This document shows positions 1-9,203 of a DNA stretch of 64,000 bases, piece after piece. A model generated the notes under the pieces. The model saw nothing but the letters and a program-made list of their open reading frames with translations, was not told the origin of the DNA and searched no databases. The stretch covers positions 4,259 to 68,258 of the forward strand of contig JBCCRM010000025.1 of assembly GCA_039513195.1 (NCBI GenBank), read 5' to 3'. The DNA comes from Thermohalobaculum sp039513195 (GTDB lineage Bacteria; Pseudomonadota; Alphaproteobacteria; Rhodobacterales; Rhodobacteraceae). Position 1 is the first letter of the stretch, and each line of letters opens with the position of its first letter. A program made the translations under genes and the position numbers.

Positions 1-110
1 CTGGCCTTCGCAGACCGCCTTCACTCCTGCCGAAACGAGGGGCCTAGAACCGCAAAAATCGCATTGCCATTCAAAGCGTTAGAGGGGCTCACAGGCCCAG
101 ATCTGAGAAC

Positions 111-197
111 TGGTGCGGTCGAGAAGACTCGAACTTCCACGGGAGTTACCCCACAGCGACCTCAACGCTGCGCGTCTACCAATTCCGCCACGACCGC
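111..197 (-). tRNA. tRNA-Leu (anticodon GAG)
   Basis: Read on the minus strand, the segment begins GCGGTCG and ends CGACCGC-A-CCA, so the acceptor stem pairs fully and the CCA end is encoded. It has the Leu-type D arm (GGCGGAATTGGTAGACGC), a TTGAGGT anticodon loop giving GAG, a long class II variable arm and a TTCGAGT T-loop. The long variable arm and the anticodon agree on leucine. It lies upstream of lipB on the opposite strand. Confidence 0.96.
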
Positions 198-274
198 ACG
201 AAATTTGACCGAGCGCGGAGATAGCAAAGCGGGCCACCCTTGTGAAGCCCTGCGCCGGCAAATATTCCTGAGCC

Positions 275-964
275 ATGGTCCAGTGGCGCGTCAGTCCCGG
301 TTACACGCCGTATACGGATGCCATCGCCGCGATGGAGGCTCGTGCGGCGGCGATTGCCGATGGCCGGGGCGCCGAGCAAATCTGGCTCTTGGAGCATCCT
401 GCGCTGTTTACCGCCGGAACCTCCGCGGATCCCGCAGACCTGCTATGGCCCGACCGTTTCCCGGTTCACCAGACCGGGCGCGGCGGGCGATACACCTATC
501 ACGGGCCAGGTCAGCGGGTGGTCTATGCGATGCTCGATCTGCGTCGGCGGGGCCGCGATGTTCGCCGCTACGTCACGGCGTTGGAGGAATGGGTCATCGC
601 CACGCTCGCCGAGTTTCAGATTAGCGGAGAACGCCGCCAGGGCCGCGTCGGTGTCTGGGTGGTGCGCCCGGATCAGCCGCCCGGACCAGAGGGCGGCTTG
701 GCCGAAGCGAAGATCGCCGCGATCGGTGTCCGGGTCCGCCGCTGGGTGGCGTTCCACGGGATCGCCATCAATGTCGAGCCCGATTTGGCACATTTCAATG
801 GCATCGTGCCCTGCGGGATCGCCGGCCATGGCGTCACCAGTTTGGTCGATCTGGGCATTCCCGCAGGTATTGCGGATGTCGACAACGCCCTCCAGAAGAC
901 ATTTGCATCTACGGTCGGGAACTTGACGCCCGCTGAGGTTGCGAGCTGCGGACCGGTCGCCTGA
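275..964 (+). CDS. lipB: Lipoyl(octanoyl) transferase LipB
   Basis: LipB moves the octanoyl group from octanoyl-ACP to lipoyl-domain lysines of 2-oxoacid dehydrogenases and the glycine cleavage H protein, in the cytoplasm. The 229-residue length is normal. The sequence shows the GTSA loop near residue 48, the RGGRYTYHGPGQ substrate loop near 70-80, AKIAAIGV with the conserved lysine near 150, and GIVPCGI with the catalytic cysteine near 185. An insert-like stretch (PDQPPGPEGG) before the lysine is longer than in many homologues but lies at a variable loop. The ATG at 275 places VQWRVSPG at the usual family start. It stands alone between tRNA-Leu and ctaD. Confidence 0.95.
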   Translation: MVQWRVSPGYTPYTDAIAAMEARAAAIADGRGAEQIWLLEHPALFTAGTSADPADLLWPDRFPVHQTGRGGRYTYHGPGQRVVYAMLDLRRRGRDVRRYVTALEEWVIATLAEFQISGERRQGRVGVWVVRPDQPPGPEGGLAEAKIAAIGVRVRRWVAFHGIAINVEPDLAHFNGIVPCGIAGHGVTSLVDLGIPAGIADVDNALQKTFASTVGNLTPAEVASCGPVA

Positions 965-1282
965 CCAGTGGAGTAGTCCTGGTTGAAAATCAGCGCGGCC
1001 GTTGATGGTCCTCCGTGAGAACCCGCATGCCCCCGGCCGACATCCCGTCAAGACGCCCAGTTTCCGTCGCATTCCGCCTTATCCGTCCCGCTGGGTGGCA
1101 GGGCGTCCCGGAAGCCGAAGAGGCGCTTTCACCTGCGACAGTTGGCGCGTGAAATCACAGCGGTTTCGGATCTCGCGCCGTTGCCGAGATAAACCCCACT
1201 CGGTACATGTAGTGACGAGTGAAGACCTCTGTCCGACCGGGCCGGGTCACAAATCGATGCGTTAAGCTGAGGAGCACGCAGC
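965..1282. other. Spacer between lipB and ctaD
   Basis: About 318 bases without a convincing gene. Short open frames occur on both strands but none has a recognisable protein or a good ribosome site. A GAGGAG Shine-Dalgarno-like run at about 1269-1274 serves ctaD. The ctaD promoter is presumably here, but no clear -35/-10 pair can be named. Confidence 0.5.
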
Positions 1283-2920
1283 ATGGCTGAGGCCGTTGTG
1301 CACGCCCATGACGAGCAACCCGGGTTCTTCACCCGTTGGTTCTGCTCGACCAATCACAAAGATATCGGGATCCTCTACATCCTCACCGCGGGGCTCTTGG
1401 GGTTCATTTCCGTTGCATTCACCATGTATATGCGCCTCGAGCTGATGGAGCCCGGCGTCCAGTACATGACGATGGAGGACGGCAGCCCGAACGGCCACAT
1501 GTGGAACGTCATGGTGACCGGCCACGGGCTGCTGATGATGTTTTTCGTGGTCATCCCCGCGCTGTTTGGCGGGTTCGGGAACTATTTCATGCCGCTCCAT
1601 ATCGGTGCGCCTGACATGGCGTTCCCGCGGCTCAACAATCTCAGCTATTGGATGTTCGTGGCAGGCTCCGCCTTACTCTGCGTCTCGCTCGTAACGCCTG
1701 GGGGCAACGGCCAGCTAGGGTCGGGTGTCGGCTGGGTGCTCTATGCGCCGTTGTCGACGAACGAGGCGGGGATGTCGACGGATTTCGCGATCTTCGGGGT
1801 CCACTTATCCGGGGCATCCTCGATCCTAGGCGCGATCAACATCATTACGACCTTCTTGAACATGCGGGCGCCGGGGATGACCCTGATGCGGGTGCCGCTC
1901 TTCGCCTGGTCGATCTTTATTACCGCCTTCATGATCTTGCTGGCCCTGCCGGTGCTCGCCGGTGCCATCACGATGCTGCTGACCGACCGGAACTTCGGCA
2001 CGACCTTCTTCGATCCGTCGGGCGGCGGCGATCCCGTGCTCTACCAACACATTCTTTGGTTCTTCGGACATCCGGAGGTCTACATCCTGATCGTTCCCGC
2101 CTTCGGCATCATCAGCCACGTGATCTCCACCTTCTCGAAAAAGCCGATCTTCGGCTATTCAGGCATGGTCTTCGCGATGGTGGGGATCGCGGCGCTCGGC
2201 TTCGTCGTTTGGGCGCACCACATGTACACGGTCGGCATGTCGAAGAACGCGCAGGCCTATTTCATGCTCGCGACCATGGTGATTGCGGTTCCGACCGGCA
2301 TCAAAATCTTCTCATGGATCGCGACCATGTGGGGTGGGTCGATCGACTTTAAGGTGCCGATGCTGTGGGCTTTCGGTTTCCTTTTCCTGTTCACCGTCGG
2401 CGGTGTCACGGGCGTGGTGCTCAGCCAGGCAGGCATCGATCGCGCCTATCACGACACCTATTATGTGGTGGCCCACTTCCACTACGTGATGTCGTTGGGA
2501 GCGGTCTTTGGCATTTTCTGCGGGATATACTATTGGATCGGGAAAATGTCCGGCCGCCAGTATCCGGAGTTCTGGGGCAAGGTGCATTTCTGGACGATGT
2601 TCATCGGCGCGAACATCACCTTCTTTCCGCAGCACTTCCTGGGACGGCAGGGCATGCCCCGGCGCTATATCGACTATCCGGAGGCGTTCGCGCTCTGGAA
2701 CTATGTCTCTTCGATCGGCGCTTTCATCACCATGGGCAGCTTCCTGCTGTTCCTGTGGATCATGTGGTACACCGTCACGCGGGGGCAGAAAATCACCGAC
2801 CCAAACTATTGGGACGATCCCGCCGGCACGCTGGAATGGACACTGCCGAATCCGCCGCCGGCCCACACCTTCGAGACGCTTCCGAAGCGCGAGGATTGGG
2901 ACAAGACGCCGGCTCATTGA
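1283..2920 (+). CDS. ctaD: Cytochrome c oxidase subunit I (aa3-type)
   Basis: This is the catalytic, membrane-embedded subunit of the terminal oxidase, reducing oxygen to water with proton pumping. The 545-residue length and about twelve hydrophobic segments fit the family. WFFGHPEVYILIVPAFG carries the CuB histidine and the cross-linked tyrosine. WAHHMYTVG carries the two further CuB histidines, and HDTYYVVAHFHYV carries the heme a3 and heme a histidines. The N-terminus begins with the typical FFTRWFCSTNHKDIGILY. The ATG at 1283 follows a GAGGAG ribosome site. No ctaC, ctaB or ctaG is adjacent; a DUF2244 gene follows after 11 bases. Confidence 0.98.
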   Translation: MAEAVVHAHDEQPGFFTRWFCSTNHKDIGILYILTAGLLGFISVAFTMYMRLELMEPGVQYMTMEDGSPNGHMWNVMVTGHGLLMMFFVVIPALFGGFGNYFMPLHIGAPDMAFPRLNNLSYWMFVAGSALLCVSLVTPGGNGQLGSGVGWVLYAPLSTNEAGMSTDFAIFGVHLSGASSILGAINIITTFLNMRAPGMTLMRVPLFAWSIFITAFMILLALPVLAGAITMLLTDRNFGTTFFDPSGGGDPVLYQHILWFFGHPEVYILIVPAFGIISHVISTFSKKPIFGYSGMVFAMVGIAALGFVVWAHHMYTVGMSKNAQAYFMLATMVIAVPTGIKIFSWIATMWGGSIDFKVPMLWAFGFLFLFTVGGVTGVVLSQAGIDRAYHDTYYVVAHFHYVMSLGAVFGIFCGIYYWIGKMSGRQYPEFWGKVHFWTMFIGANITFFPQHFLGRQGMPRRYIDYPEAFALWNYVSSIGAFITMGSFLLFLWIMWYTVTRGQKITDPNYWDDPAGTLEWTLPNPPPAHTFETLPKREDWDKTPAH

Positions 2921-2931
2921 GGCGACTAGCG

Positions 2932-3495
2932 ATGGCTGTCCAAGACAATGTGGTTGGGTCGGTCGCCCCGACCGCACCTTTTCCCGGGGGACAGGATTGG
3001 CGGGCGAGGCAAGACCGCCCGGTGTGGGAGGCCACGCTTTGGCCCAACCGTTCCCTTAACGCAACCGGCCAACGGCAGGTCATGCTTCTGATTGCCGTGG
3101 GTCTTTCTATCCCGCTACTGCCTGCGCTTGGCACGCCGGTGTTTTGGGGCCTTTTGCCCTTCACGCTTGGGGCTTGGGGCGCCATGTGGCTTGGATTTCG
3201 CCGCAGCAATCGTGCGCTGACGCTTCGGGAAACAGTGACTCTGTGGCGCGACGAAATGCGGGTGGAGCGCCATGAGCCCAGCGGCGCGGTCCTCCGCTGG
3301 CGGGCCGATCCCTGGCATGTGCGTGTGCAAGTCCACGACTGCGCGAGGGTCGAGAGCTATCTGACCCTCAAGGGCGCGGGGCGGGAGATCGAGCTCGGGG
3401 CGTTCCTGTGTCCGAGCGAACGCGTAAGCCTGGCCGCGGAGCTGGAGGGGGCGCTGACCCATGCCGTGACGGGCAGGCCACCACTTAGCCCGTGA
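2932..3495 (+). CDS. DUF2244 membrane protein
   Basis: A 187-residue protein of the DUF2244 family, whose members are often encoded near cytochrome oxidase genes in alphaproteobacteria; molecular function is unknown. VWEATLWPNRSLN precedes two closely spaced membrane helices (about residues 48-90). After these comes a cytosolic half with WRADPWHVRV and YLTLKGAGREIELGAFL, the usual DUF2244 signatures. It starts 11 bases after ctaD stops, so it is probably cotranscribed with the oxidase gene. Its stop overlaps the GTG start of the next gene. Confidence 0.85.
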   Translation: MAVQDNVVGSVAPTAPFPGGQDWRARQDRPVWEATLWPNRSLNATGQRQVMLLIAVGLSIPLLPALGTPVFWGLLPFTLGAWGAMWLGFRRSNRALTLRETVTLWRDEMRVERHEPSGAVLRWRADPWHVRVQVHDCARVESYLTLKGAGREIELGAFLCPSERVSLAAELEGALTHAVTGRPPLSP

Positions 3496-4082
3496 AAGGC
3501 CCGGCGGCCGATTGGGACAGGATCCGCCAGCGCCTCGGGGCGCTCATCGCGGCGAGGGACTGGCCGGCGGCTGAGGGGTTGCTCCGTCGCTCGGCCGGAC
3601 GCGCCGACGCGCCGGCGGCGATCCACCACAATCTCGGACAGGTGTTGGCCGAACAGGGCCGCGCCGAGGAAGCGGGCCGATGCTTCAAGCGCGCAACGGA
3701 CGTGGCGCCCGATTATGCCGCGGCTTGGTTCGCCCTCGGTCGATGTCATGGTCAGGCGGGTCGATTGCCGGAGGCCGCTGAGGCTTTGCTCCGGGCTGCC
3801 GAGCTCACCCCGCGGGAGCCGGAGCTGCAGCGCATGGCGGCGCGCACCTGCACCGCAACCGGTGCATGGGTGGGGGCGGCGGCGTGCTTCGCCCGGCTCC
3901 TTGCTCTGCGCCCTGGCGACGCGGAGGCGTTGGTCGGGCGCTACAAGGCGACGTCCGAGGCCCGGCTGCCGGAGGCGGAGGCCGCCCGTGCCGCACTCCT
4001 CGCAGTGCCAGCGCTGCGCGGCAAGTTTCTCAGCACCACGATCCGTCTCAGCGCCGGGCGCCTGCCTTTGCGGCCGACGTGA
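3492..4082 (+). CDS. TPR-repeat protein
   Basis: A 196-residue protein made almost entirely of tetratricopeptide repeats, a helical scaffold for protein contacts. Repeat units can be seen at roughly residues 38-70 (IHHNLGQVLAEQGRAEEAGRCF), 71-105 (AAWFALGRCHGQAGRLPEAAEALL) and 106-140. No signal peptide or catalytic domain is visible. The start is GTG at 3492, overlapping the TGA of the DUF2244 gene in a GTGA arrangement, so translation is probably coupled. It converges on the minus-strand gene ending at 4093. Partner unknown. Confidence 0.75.
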   Translation: MKGPAADWDRIRQRLGALIAARDWPAAEGLLRRSAGRADAPAAIHHNLGQVLAEQGRAEEAGRCFKRATDVAPDYAAAWFALGRCHGQAGRLPEAAEALLRAAELTPREPELQRMAARTCTATGAWVGAAACFARLLALRPGDAEALVGRYKATSEARLPEAEAARAALLAVPALRGKFLSTTIRLSAGRLPLRPT

Positions 4083-4092
4083 AAGGCTGCTT

Positions 4093-4821
4093 TCACGCGG
4101 CTGGGTCGGCCTGCCGCTCCGGCCGCAGGCGAAAGCGTTTCCGGTAAAGACCCGGTCCCGATTTCAGTTCCAACATCAGGGCTTGGACACGGGCAGCATC
4201 GTCGTCGGTCATCGTCTGCGCCGAAACGTCGACCGCCTGTCGCGGCAGGGGGATCGCTTGGGCCACGGGCGTGCCGCGCGGCAGCACCCCTTCCCAATCC
4301 GGATCCCGCCAAAGCGCAGGAAAATGCACATAGCCGTCCGAGAAGCGGTCGACATCCACCAGCCCGGTTAGCGTGTGGAAAGGCAGATCCGGCCGATTGA
4401 AAGGATGAGTGAACAGAACCTGCCAGCCCTCTGGTGCCTCGAGGGTCCAGAAATTCGTGAATTTGACCACCAGCCCGTCCGGCTGGAAGGGCGCGCCCTC
4501 CGCCTGCTCCCGCGAGTGCATTCCGACCGGGGCGCGGGAGACGTTGTGGTCTGGGATCAAGGGTGGCTCCCAGTCCCAGACGATCTCACCGCCGCGCACC
4601 TCCAGATCGCAGACCAGCGGGATCATGATGCCCAACGCCATCGCATCGAGGATCGGCGGACACTGTTTGAAGGTCCGCACGGTGGTCCCCGACAATGTCT
4701 CCGACACCGCCTCGTTCGGCATCTTGCGCAGCCATTCGGGCAGGGCCCTGCGCGCTGGCATTGGCTCCGGCAACAGCGCGCGCAGTGCCGGATGGCAGCG
4801 GGCCGTGATCTTGACGGACAT
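4093..4821 (-). CDS. Conserved hypothetical protein, DUF6065-like
   Basis: A soluble 242-residue protein without signal peptide or membrane segment. I recognise no catalytic motif. The pattern resembles the DUF6065 family, which has no assigned function: an early PARRALPEWLRKMP, a tryptophan- and proline-rich centre (WEPPLIPDHN, KFTNFWTLEAPEGWQVLFTHPFNRPDLPF), and a GYVHFPALWRDPDWEGVLPRGTP segment followed by a basic C-terminus. It is the last gene of a minus-strand group with a TPR glycosyltransferase and a DUF6165 gene, so a role in modifying a surface or phage-like structure is possible but unproven. Confidence 0.55.
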   Translation of the reverse strand: MSVKITARCHPALRALLPEPMPARRALPEWLRKMPNEAVSETLSGTTVRTFKQCPPILDAMALGIMIPLVCDLEVRGGEIVWDWEPPLIPDHNVSRAPVGMHSREQAEGAPFQPDGLVVKFTNFWTLEAPEGWQVLFTHPFNRPDLPFHTLTGLVDVDRFSDGYVHFPALWRDPDWEGVLPRGTPVAQAIPLPRQAVDVSAQTMTDDDAARVQALMLELKSGPGLYRKRFRLRPERQADPAA

Positions 4822-4867
4822 GGGTGCTGCCTCCTATCGCTGCCTCTGTCCTGTCCCGCAAAGCGCG

Positions 4868-5260
4868 TCAATAGGCGCTGTAGGACTTCTCCTCGATCAG
4901 CGTCGAGCCGAGATGGAGGTTGATCTCACGCTTCACCTCGGCGCGACGGTCATTGGTGCGGTAGACTGATCGGGCGAGCGCGATGAAGCCCTCGCCGAAG
5001 TCTTGGTCTCGTTCGAAATCGCGGATCTGATCCTCGATGTTCCAGAGAACCTCGTTGATTGCCCGCAGCTCCGCCGTCATACGGTCGAGCTCCGGTGACC
5101 TCGGAACCGTTGCGTCCCGCGCTGCAGTCAGGACCGCCAATTCGCGCTGCACGTTCGCCAGTTTCTCCGCGTCGGCGATCCGCTCCGCCTTGATCTCCAG
5201 GATCGTGATCTTGTCGACCAGCTCTCCCGGCGCAACCTCGATGGTGATCCCGGTCGTCAC
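4868..5260 (-). CDS. DUF6165 family protein
   Basis: A 130-residue protein from a GTG start at 5260, whose GTGA overlaps the stop of the upstream TPR glycosyltransferase. A longer open frame continues upstream, but that part lies inside the neighbour and is GC-skewed shadow sequence. The conserved part begins ITIEVAPGELVDKITILEIKAERI and continues as one long helical protein with RAINEVLWNIEDQIR and RAEVKREINLHLGS. Members of this family commonly sit next to TPR glycosyltransferases; their function is unknown. Translational coupling suggests it works with the gene just upstream. Confidence 0.75.
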   Translation of the reverse strand: MTTGITIEVAPGELVDKITILEIKAERIADAEKLANVQRELAVLTAARDATVPRSPELDRMTAELRAINEVLWNIEDQIRDFERDQDFGEGFIALARSVYRTNDRRAEVKREINLHLGSTLIEEKSYSAY

Positions 5261-6639
5261 CGGCGATCCGCCAAATGTGTCCGCAGAGCCGCTTCGACCC
5301 GGTCGAAGAGCGCGGTCCAATCGCCCTGTAGATCTTGCCGGAAGAGGCGCATCGAGGGGTACCAGGGCGTCGTCTCCCCCTCCCGCCCATAGAGCCAGAA
5401 CCCCTCGGCCGAGAGCATGTTCCAAACTGGTTTGCCGAGGCTCGCAGCCACGTGCACGACCGCTGTGTCGGTGGTGATCATCAGGTCCATCTCCGCAATC
5501 AGGCCAGCGCTCTCGGCGAAATCCTTGTCGGTACCGCAGGCATCCACGATCAGGCCCGCGGTGCCGGAGGCGAGGAAGTCCTCCCGCCCGTCGCCCTTAT
5601 AGAGGCTGAACAACTGAACTCCCGGCAGTTGCGCGAGGCGCAGAAAGTTCTCCGGCCGGCAGGATCGTCGATGGTTCGCCTTATAGGTCAGGCTGCCGGT
5701 CCACACCACGCCGATACGGAACCGGTTGCGGAACGGCTCGACAAGGCGCGCGGCGCGGTTTCGCGCCTGCTCCGGGATCGTCAGTCTGGGCGGTGGCGGC
5801 GGCCCGTCTTCAGGTACGCCGACCAGATGCGGCAAGCTCATGTTCGGGGTGTAATAGTCGAATTCGTCGGTCGAGCGGGCGCCCTCAACGATCGCCTCCA
5901 GCCCCTCGATCTCCTGGAACAGGCGGGTCAGGGGCGGCTTCACCACCAGGGTCGTCCGCGCGCCCATTTCCGCAAGGCGCGGCAGAAAGCGGGCCATCAG
6001 GATCGCATCGCCAAAACCCTGTTCGGGCAGGACCAGGATACGCTTGCCCGCCACCGGCTCGCCCGTCCAACGCGGCCAGGGCACATTGTCCGGCAGTCGC
6101 ACTTCGTCACCGGCATAACGGTTCTCGAAATCCGTGAAGCCGCCCGCGTAATCGCCTAGCATCAGTTTGGCGAGGGCCCGCTGCAGCAGGCACTCGCCAT
6201 CCGCCCAACCGCTCTCCGCCGCCGCAGTCACCCGGTCGATCACCTCCTCCTGCCGCCCGAGGCCGCGCAGGCTCGCGCACAGATCGCGGAGCCGCTCGGG
6301 GTGCTCCGGCTGCGCATCGCACAGCGTCTCGCGGATCCCGGCCGCTTCGGTGAAATGACCGTCGTCGGCGAGGGCATTGGCGAGGTTGTTTAGGATCGAG
6401 GGATCGCTCGGTCGCAACTCCAACGCGCGGCGATGCGCAGCAATCGCAACCTCGTAGCGCCCGGTTTTGCGCAGGAGTGAGCCGTAGTTCGTCCAGGCCT
6501 GCGCGTGCTCCGGCCGGCGTGCCAAATAGGTGCGGTAAAGCGGTTCCGCCTCTTCGAGCTTGCCCGCCCGGTGCAGCGAGACGGTGCGCTCGAAGATCTG
6601 CCCGAGGCTCTGCGCGTGTTGTCCGACAGGTGACGCCAT
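5257..6639 (-). CDS. TPR-repeat glycosyltransferase (GT9-like)
   Basis: A 460-residue protein. Residues about 15-180 are TPR repeats (AWTNYGSLLRKTGRYEVAIAAHRRAL is one unit). Residues about 185-460 resemble heptosyltransferase/GT9-type enzymes of TPR glycosyltransferases: ILVLPEQGFGDAILMARFLP, then IGVVWTGSLTYKANHRRSC, then MDLMITTDTAVVHVAASLGKPVW, the usual nucleotide-sugar site. This architecture is typical of protein or flagellin O-glycosylation enzymes and surface-glycan assembly; the acceptor cannot be told from sequence. It heads a minus-strand group with DUF6165 and DUF6065-like genes and is divergent from mgtE. Confidence 0.85.
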   Translation of the reverse strand: MASPVGQHAQSLGQIFERTVSLHRAGKLEEAEPLYRTYLARRPEHAQAWTNYGSLLRKTGRYEVAIAAHRRALELRPSDPSILNNLANALADDGHFTEAAGIRETLCDAQPEHPERLRDLCASLRGLGRQEEVIDRVTAAAESGWADGECLLQRALAKLMLGDYAGGFTDFENRYAGDEVRLPDNVPWPRWTGEPVAGKRILVLPEQGFGDAILMARFLPRLAEMGARTTLVVKPPLTRLFQEIEGLEAIVEGARSTDEFDYYTPNMSLPHLVGVPEDGPPPPPRLTIPEQARNRAARLVEPFRNRFRIGVVWTGSLTYKANHRRSCRPENFLRLAQLPGVQLFSLYKGDGREDFLASGTAGLIVDACGTDKDFAESAGLIAEMDLMITTDTAVVHVAASLGKPVWNMLSAEGFWLYGREGETTPWYPSMRLFRQDLQGDWTALFDRVEAALRTHLADRR

Positions 6640-6821
6640 GGTAACTCACATTGTCCGCCCGGGCGGTCGCGGCCACCCGCTGCGCCCGGGCGTTATTCAT
6701 GCCGCACTCTGGGTGGAACGCCAGCCAAAAATCTCCTGGCGGGGATTTCAGGGCGGTAACCGCCCACGAGACATGCCGGATCGCGCCGCCCGTCCTGGGC
6801 GCGCAAATCGGGGGAACTGCG

Positions 6822-8210
6822 ATGGCAGAACCTTTGCCCGATCAGGGGCCGAACGACCTGCGCGAGGACGACTACGCCCTCGATCCCGGATTGGTTTCCG
6901 CGGTCGTGGAGGCAGTCGACGCCGGCGAACGAGGCGCCGTTCTCGATCTGATCGACGGCCTGCACGTCGCCGACATTGCAGACCTGACCGAGCAGATCGG
7001 GAGCAATCCGCGCCGGAGCTTTGTCGAGTTGGTTTGGGGCGAGCTAGATCAGTCGGTCCTTGTAGAGCTGGAAACAGGGGTCCGCGACGAGGTGCTGGGG
7101 CTTCTCGAACCCGCCCAGGTGGCAGAGGCCGCCAAAGATCTCGACACCGACGACGTGGTCTACCTGATCGAGGCGTTGGACGAGGACGTGCAGCGCTCGG
7201 TTCTGGAAGCGCTCGACCCGCCTGAACGGGTGGCCGTCTCGAAGTCGCTGAGCTATCCCGACTACTCCGCCGGGCGATTGATGGAGACGGATTTCGTCAA
7301 AGCGCCGCCCTTCTGGACGGTGGGGCAGATGATTGATTGGCTGCGGGCGGAGGACGAGCTGCCTGACAGCTTCTACGACATCATCATCGTTGATCCCGCG
7401 GCAAAGCCCATTGGGATGCTGGGCCTCGGCGTGCTGCTGGCCAACCGCCGGCCGGTGACCCTCGGCTCGATCATGTGGACCGACCACAAGCCCCTGCATG
7501 TCGAGGACCCGCAGGAAAACGTCGCCTATGCCTTCAAGCAATACCATCTGGTCTCCGCCCCCGTGGTCGATGATGATGGTCGGGTGGTCGGCGTCATCAC
7601 CATCGACGATGCAGTCGAGGCGCTCGACGAGGAAGCGGAGGAGGATCTCAAACGCCTTGGTGGTGTCGGCGACGAGGAGATTTCCGACCGGGTCTGGGCG
7701 ATTACGAAGCGACGGTTCCCCTGGCTTGCGGTCAACCTGGTCACCGCGATCCTGGCCTCGCTGGTCATCGGGCTTTTCGAGGGCGTGATCGCCGAGCTTG
7801 TCGCCTTGGCGATCCTGATGCCCATTGTCGCCTCGATGGGCGGGAATGCCGGGACGCAGACGTTGACCGTCGCGGTGCGCGGCCTGGCGACCCGCGACCT
7901 GACGCCGACTAATGCTCTTCGGGTTGTCTCGCGAGAGGCGTTGGTCGGCCTCGCCAACGGGCTGGCCTTTGCGATCCTGATGGGCGCTATCGCCTGGCTA
8001 TGGTTCGGCAGCCCGGTCCTCGGCGCCGTGATCGCGGCGGCCATGGTGGTCAATCTGGTTGTCGCAGGTCTCGCGGGCATCCTGATCCCGCTCTGGCTAG
8101 AGCGGGCCGGCGCCGACCCCGCGCTCGCCTCCGGTGCCTTCGTGACCACCGTGACAGATGTGGTGGGCTTCTTCGCCTTCCTCGGTTTGGCAGCACTTGT
8201 CCTGCTCTAG
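6822..8210 (+). CDS. mgtE: Magnesium transporter MgtE
   Basis: MgtE is an inner-membrane Mg2+ channel gated by its own cytosolic magnesium sensor. The 462-residue protein has an acidic MgtE_N helical domain (about residues 25-135) and a pair of CBS domains (about 145-270; HLVSAPVVDDDGRVVGVITIDDAVEAL). A plug-like acidic linker (DEEAEEDLKRLGGVGDEE) leads to five membrane helices (about 295-462) with PIVASMGGNAGTQTLTVAVRGLA, the pore-lining motif. The ATG at 6822 gives the usual N-terminus; an open frame upstream to 6651 has no family match. Its stop codon lies inside a dispersed repeat. Confidence 0.95.
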   Translation: MAEPLPDQGPNDLREDDYALDPGLVSAVVEAVDAGERGAVLDLIDGLHVADIADLTEQIGSNPRRSFVELVWGELDQSVLVELETGVRDEVLGLLEPAQVAEAAKDLDTDDVVYLIEALDEDVQRSVLEALDPPERVAVSKSLSYPDYSAGRLMETDFVKAPPFWTVGQMIDWLRAEDELPDSFYDIIIVDPAAKPIGMLGLGVLLANRRPVTLGSIMWTDHKPLHVEDPQENVAYAFKQYHLVSAPVVDDDGRVVGVITIDDAVEALDEEAEEDLKRLGGVGDEEISDRVWAITKRRFPWLAVNLVTAILASLVIGLFEGVIAELVALAILMPIVASMGGNAGTQTLTVAVRGLATRDLTPTNALRVVSREALVGLANGLAFAILMGAIAWLWFGSPVLGAVIAAAMVVNLVVAGLAGILIPLWLERAGADPALASGAFVTTVTDVVGFFAFLGLAALVLL

Positions 8211-8313
8211 AGCGCTTTCCGACCCGATTGCATCGGTTCTTGCGCTTTAAGGTATCGTTTGGGCGCATTTTCACGACGCCAATCTGACTCAGATTGGCTG
8301 GAAAATGCTCTAG
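8207..8313. repeat. Dispersed intergenic repeat, copy 1 (CTAG-ended, imperfect TIRs)
   Basis: A 107-base element begins CTAGAGCGCTTTCC and ends with the near inverted complement GGAAAATGCTCTAG. It has internal dyads CCGATTGCATCGG and CCAATCTGACTCAGATTGG. Related copies lie at 43669-43774 and 52016-52120. The mgtE stop codon TAG is formed by the first CTAG of the element. The type resembles the short non-coding mosaic repeats common between genes in alphaproteobacteria. Confidence 0.8.
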
Positions 8314-8495
8314 CGCAAAATCCGATACTTCCGGGCCAGCTGGAAATGCTCTCGGACCCAGCAAAAGGCCCAACGGCGGGTCTGTGGGTTGGGCGCCGCC
8401 TTGCCGATCCTTGGTGAATACCGCCGCCTGCTTCGACCGCGTGTGGAGGCTAGGCCGAATGACATTCTTTATCTTCCGCGGAATACCCAGCGCGC

Positions 8496-8994
8496 ATGGG
8501 CGTGATGTCGGAGCTGTTTCATGATGTCGTCCTGGGCAACTCGGTCTTTTCCGCCATTGCGGTCGACGCGATGGGCGGTCGGGTCCCCGCAAGCTTGGTG
8601 AAGACCTTCCGCCCAAAGTTCGCCGGCGTAGTTCTGGCGCGGCAGGACAGTGGTATCGAGACCGCATTGGATCTCCGTGGCAAACGTGTCGCGACGCTGT
8701 TCTAATGGGCGGCAGTCGTAGCGATCGTCCAGGCGGCTCACATTGCCGCCGCAGGACTGGCCGTGCCTTTGGATTTCGGCTCGCGCCAGATCGGCCAGAA
8801 CCAGGCGTACTCGTGGAGATAGACTGTCAGACGACGCTGGTGCGGCCTTCGTCCGCACCGGGGTTCTTGAAAGCCTTATCGCCGCGGGAACTGCCTCTGC
8901 AGACGAACTTCGCGTGATCGACAACCGGCAGACCGAGGGTTTTCCACTGCGCCAAACGACCGAATTCTACCCAGCATGGCTTGCAGTCGCCTAG
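8496..8994 (+). pseudogene. Decayed PhnD/TtrS-like periplasmic sensor or binding protein
   Basis: Fragments in two frames read as a PhnD-type periplasmic domain. The first (about 8499-8702) has SLVKTFRPKFAGVVLARQDS and TALDLRGKRVATLF and ends in a TAA. After a frame change, about 8830-8991 reads GAAFVRTGVLESLIAAGTA and then FYPAWLAVA. The order (RPKFAGV, DLRGKRVA, VRTGxLE, YPxW) matches the sensor domain of TtrS-like histidine kinases and PhnD binding proteins. The internal stop, the frameshift and the absence of kinase or permease sequence show it is dead. The flanks at 8314-8495 and 8995-9203 hold nothing recognisable. Confidence 0.65.
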
Positions 8995-9203
8995 CCGAAC
9001 CTCGCAGCAGACCGTGCCACGAGGTTTCGCGTCGCCTGCTGGCGTCGAAAGCGCGGTTGCTGCGATGCGCCTTCTCCTGATCCCACCCTTCGATGAATGA
9101 GCGCCCGTCGAGGCTTGCTCGCAGGCGGCAGGGCAGAGGCTGGTTCCCTTGATTTTCAGTAAGCGATGGGTTTCAGGTGATCCCGCAAAGCAGCGGAGCG
9201 CGC

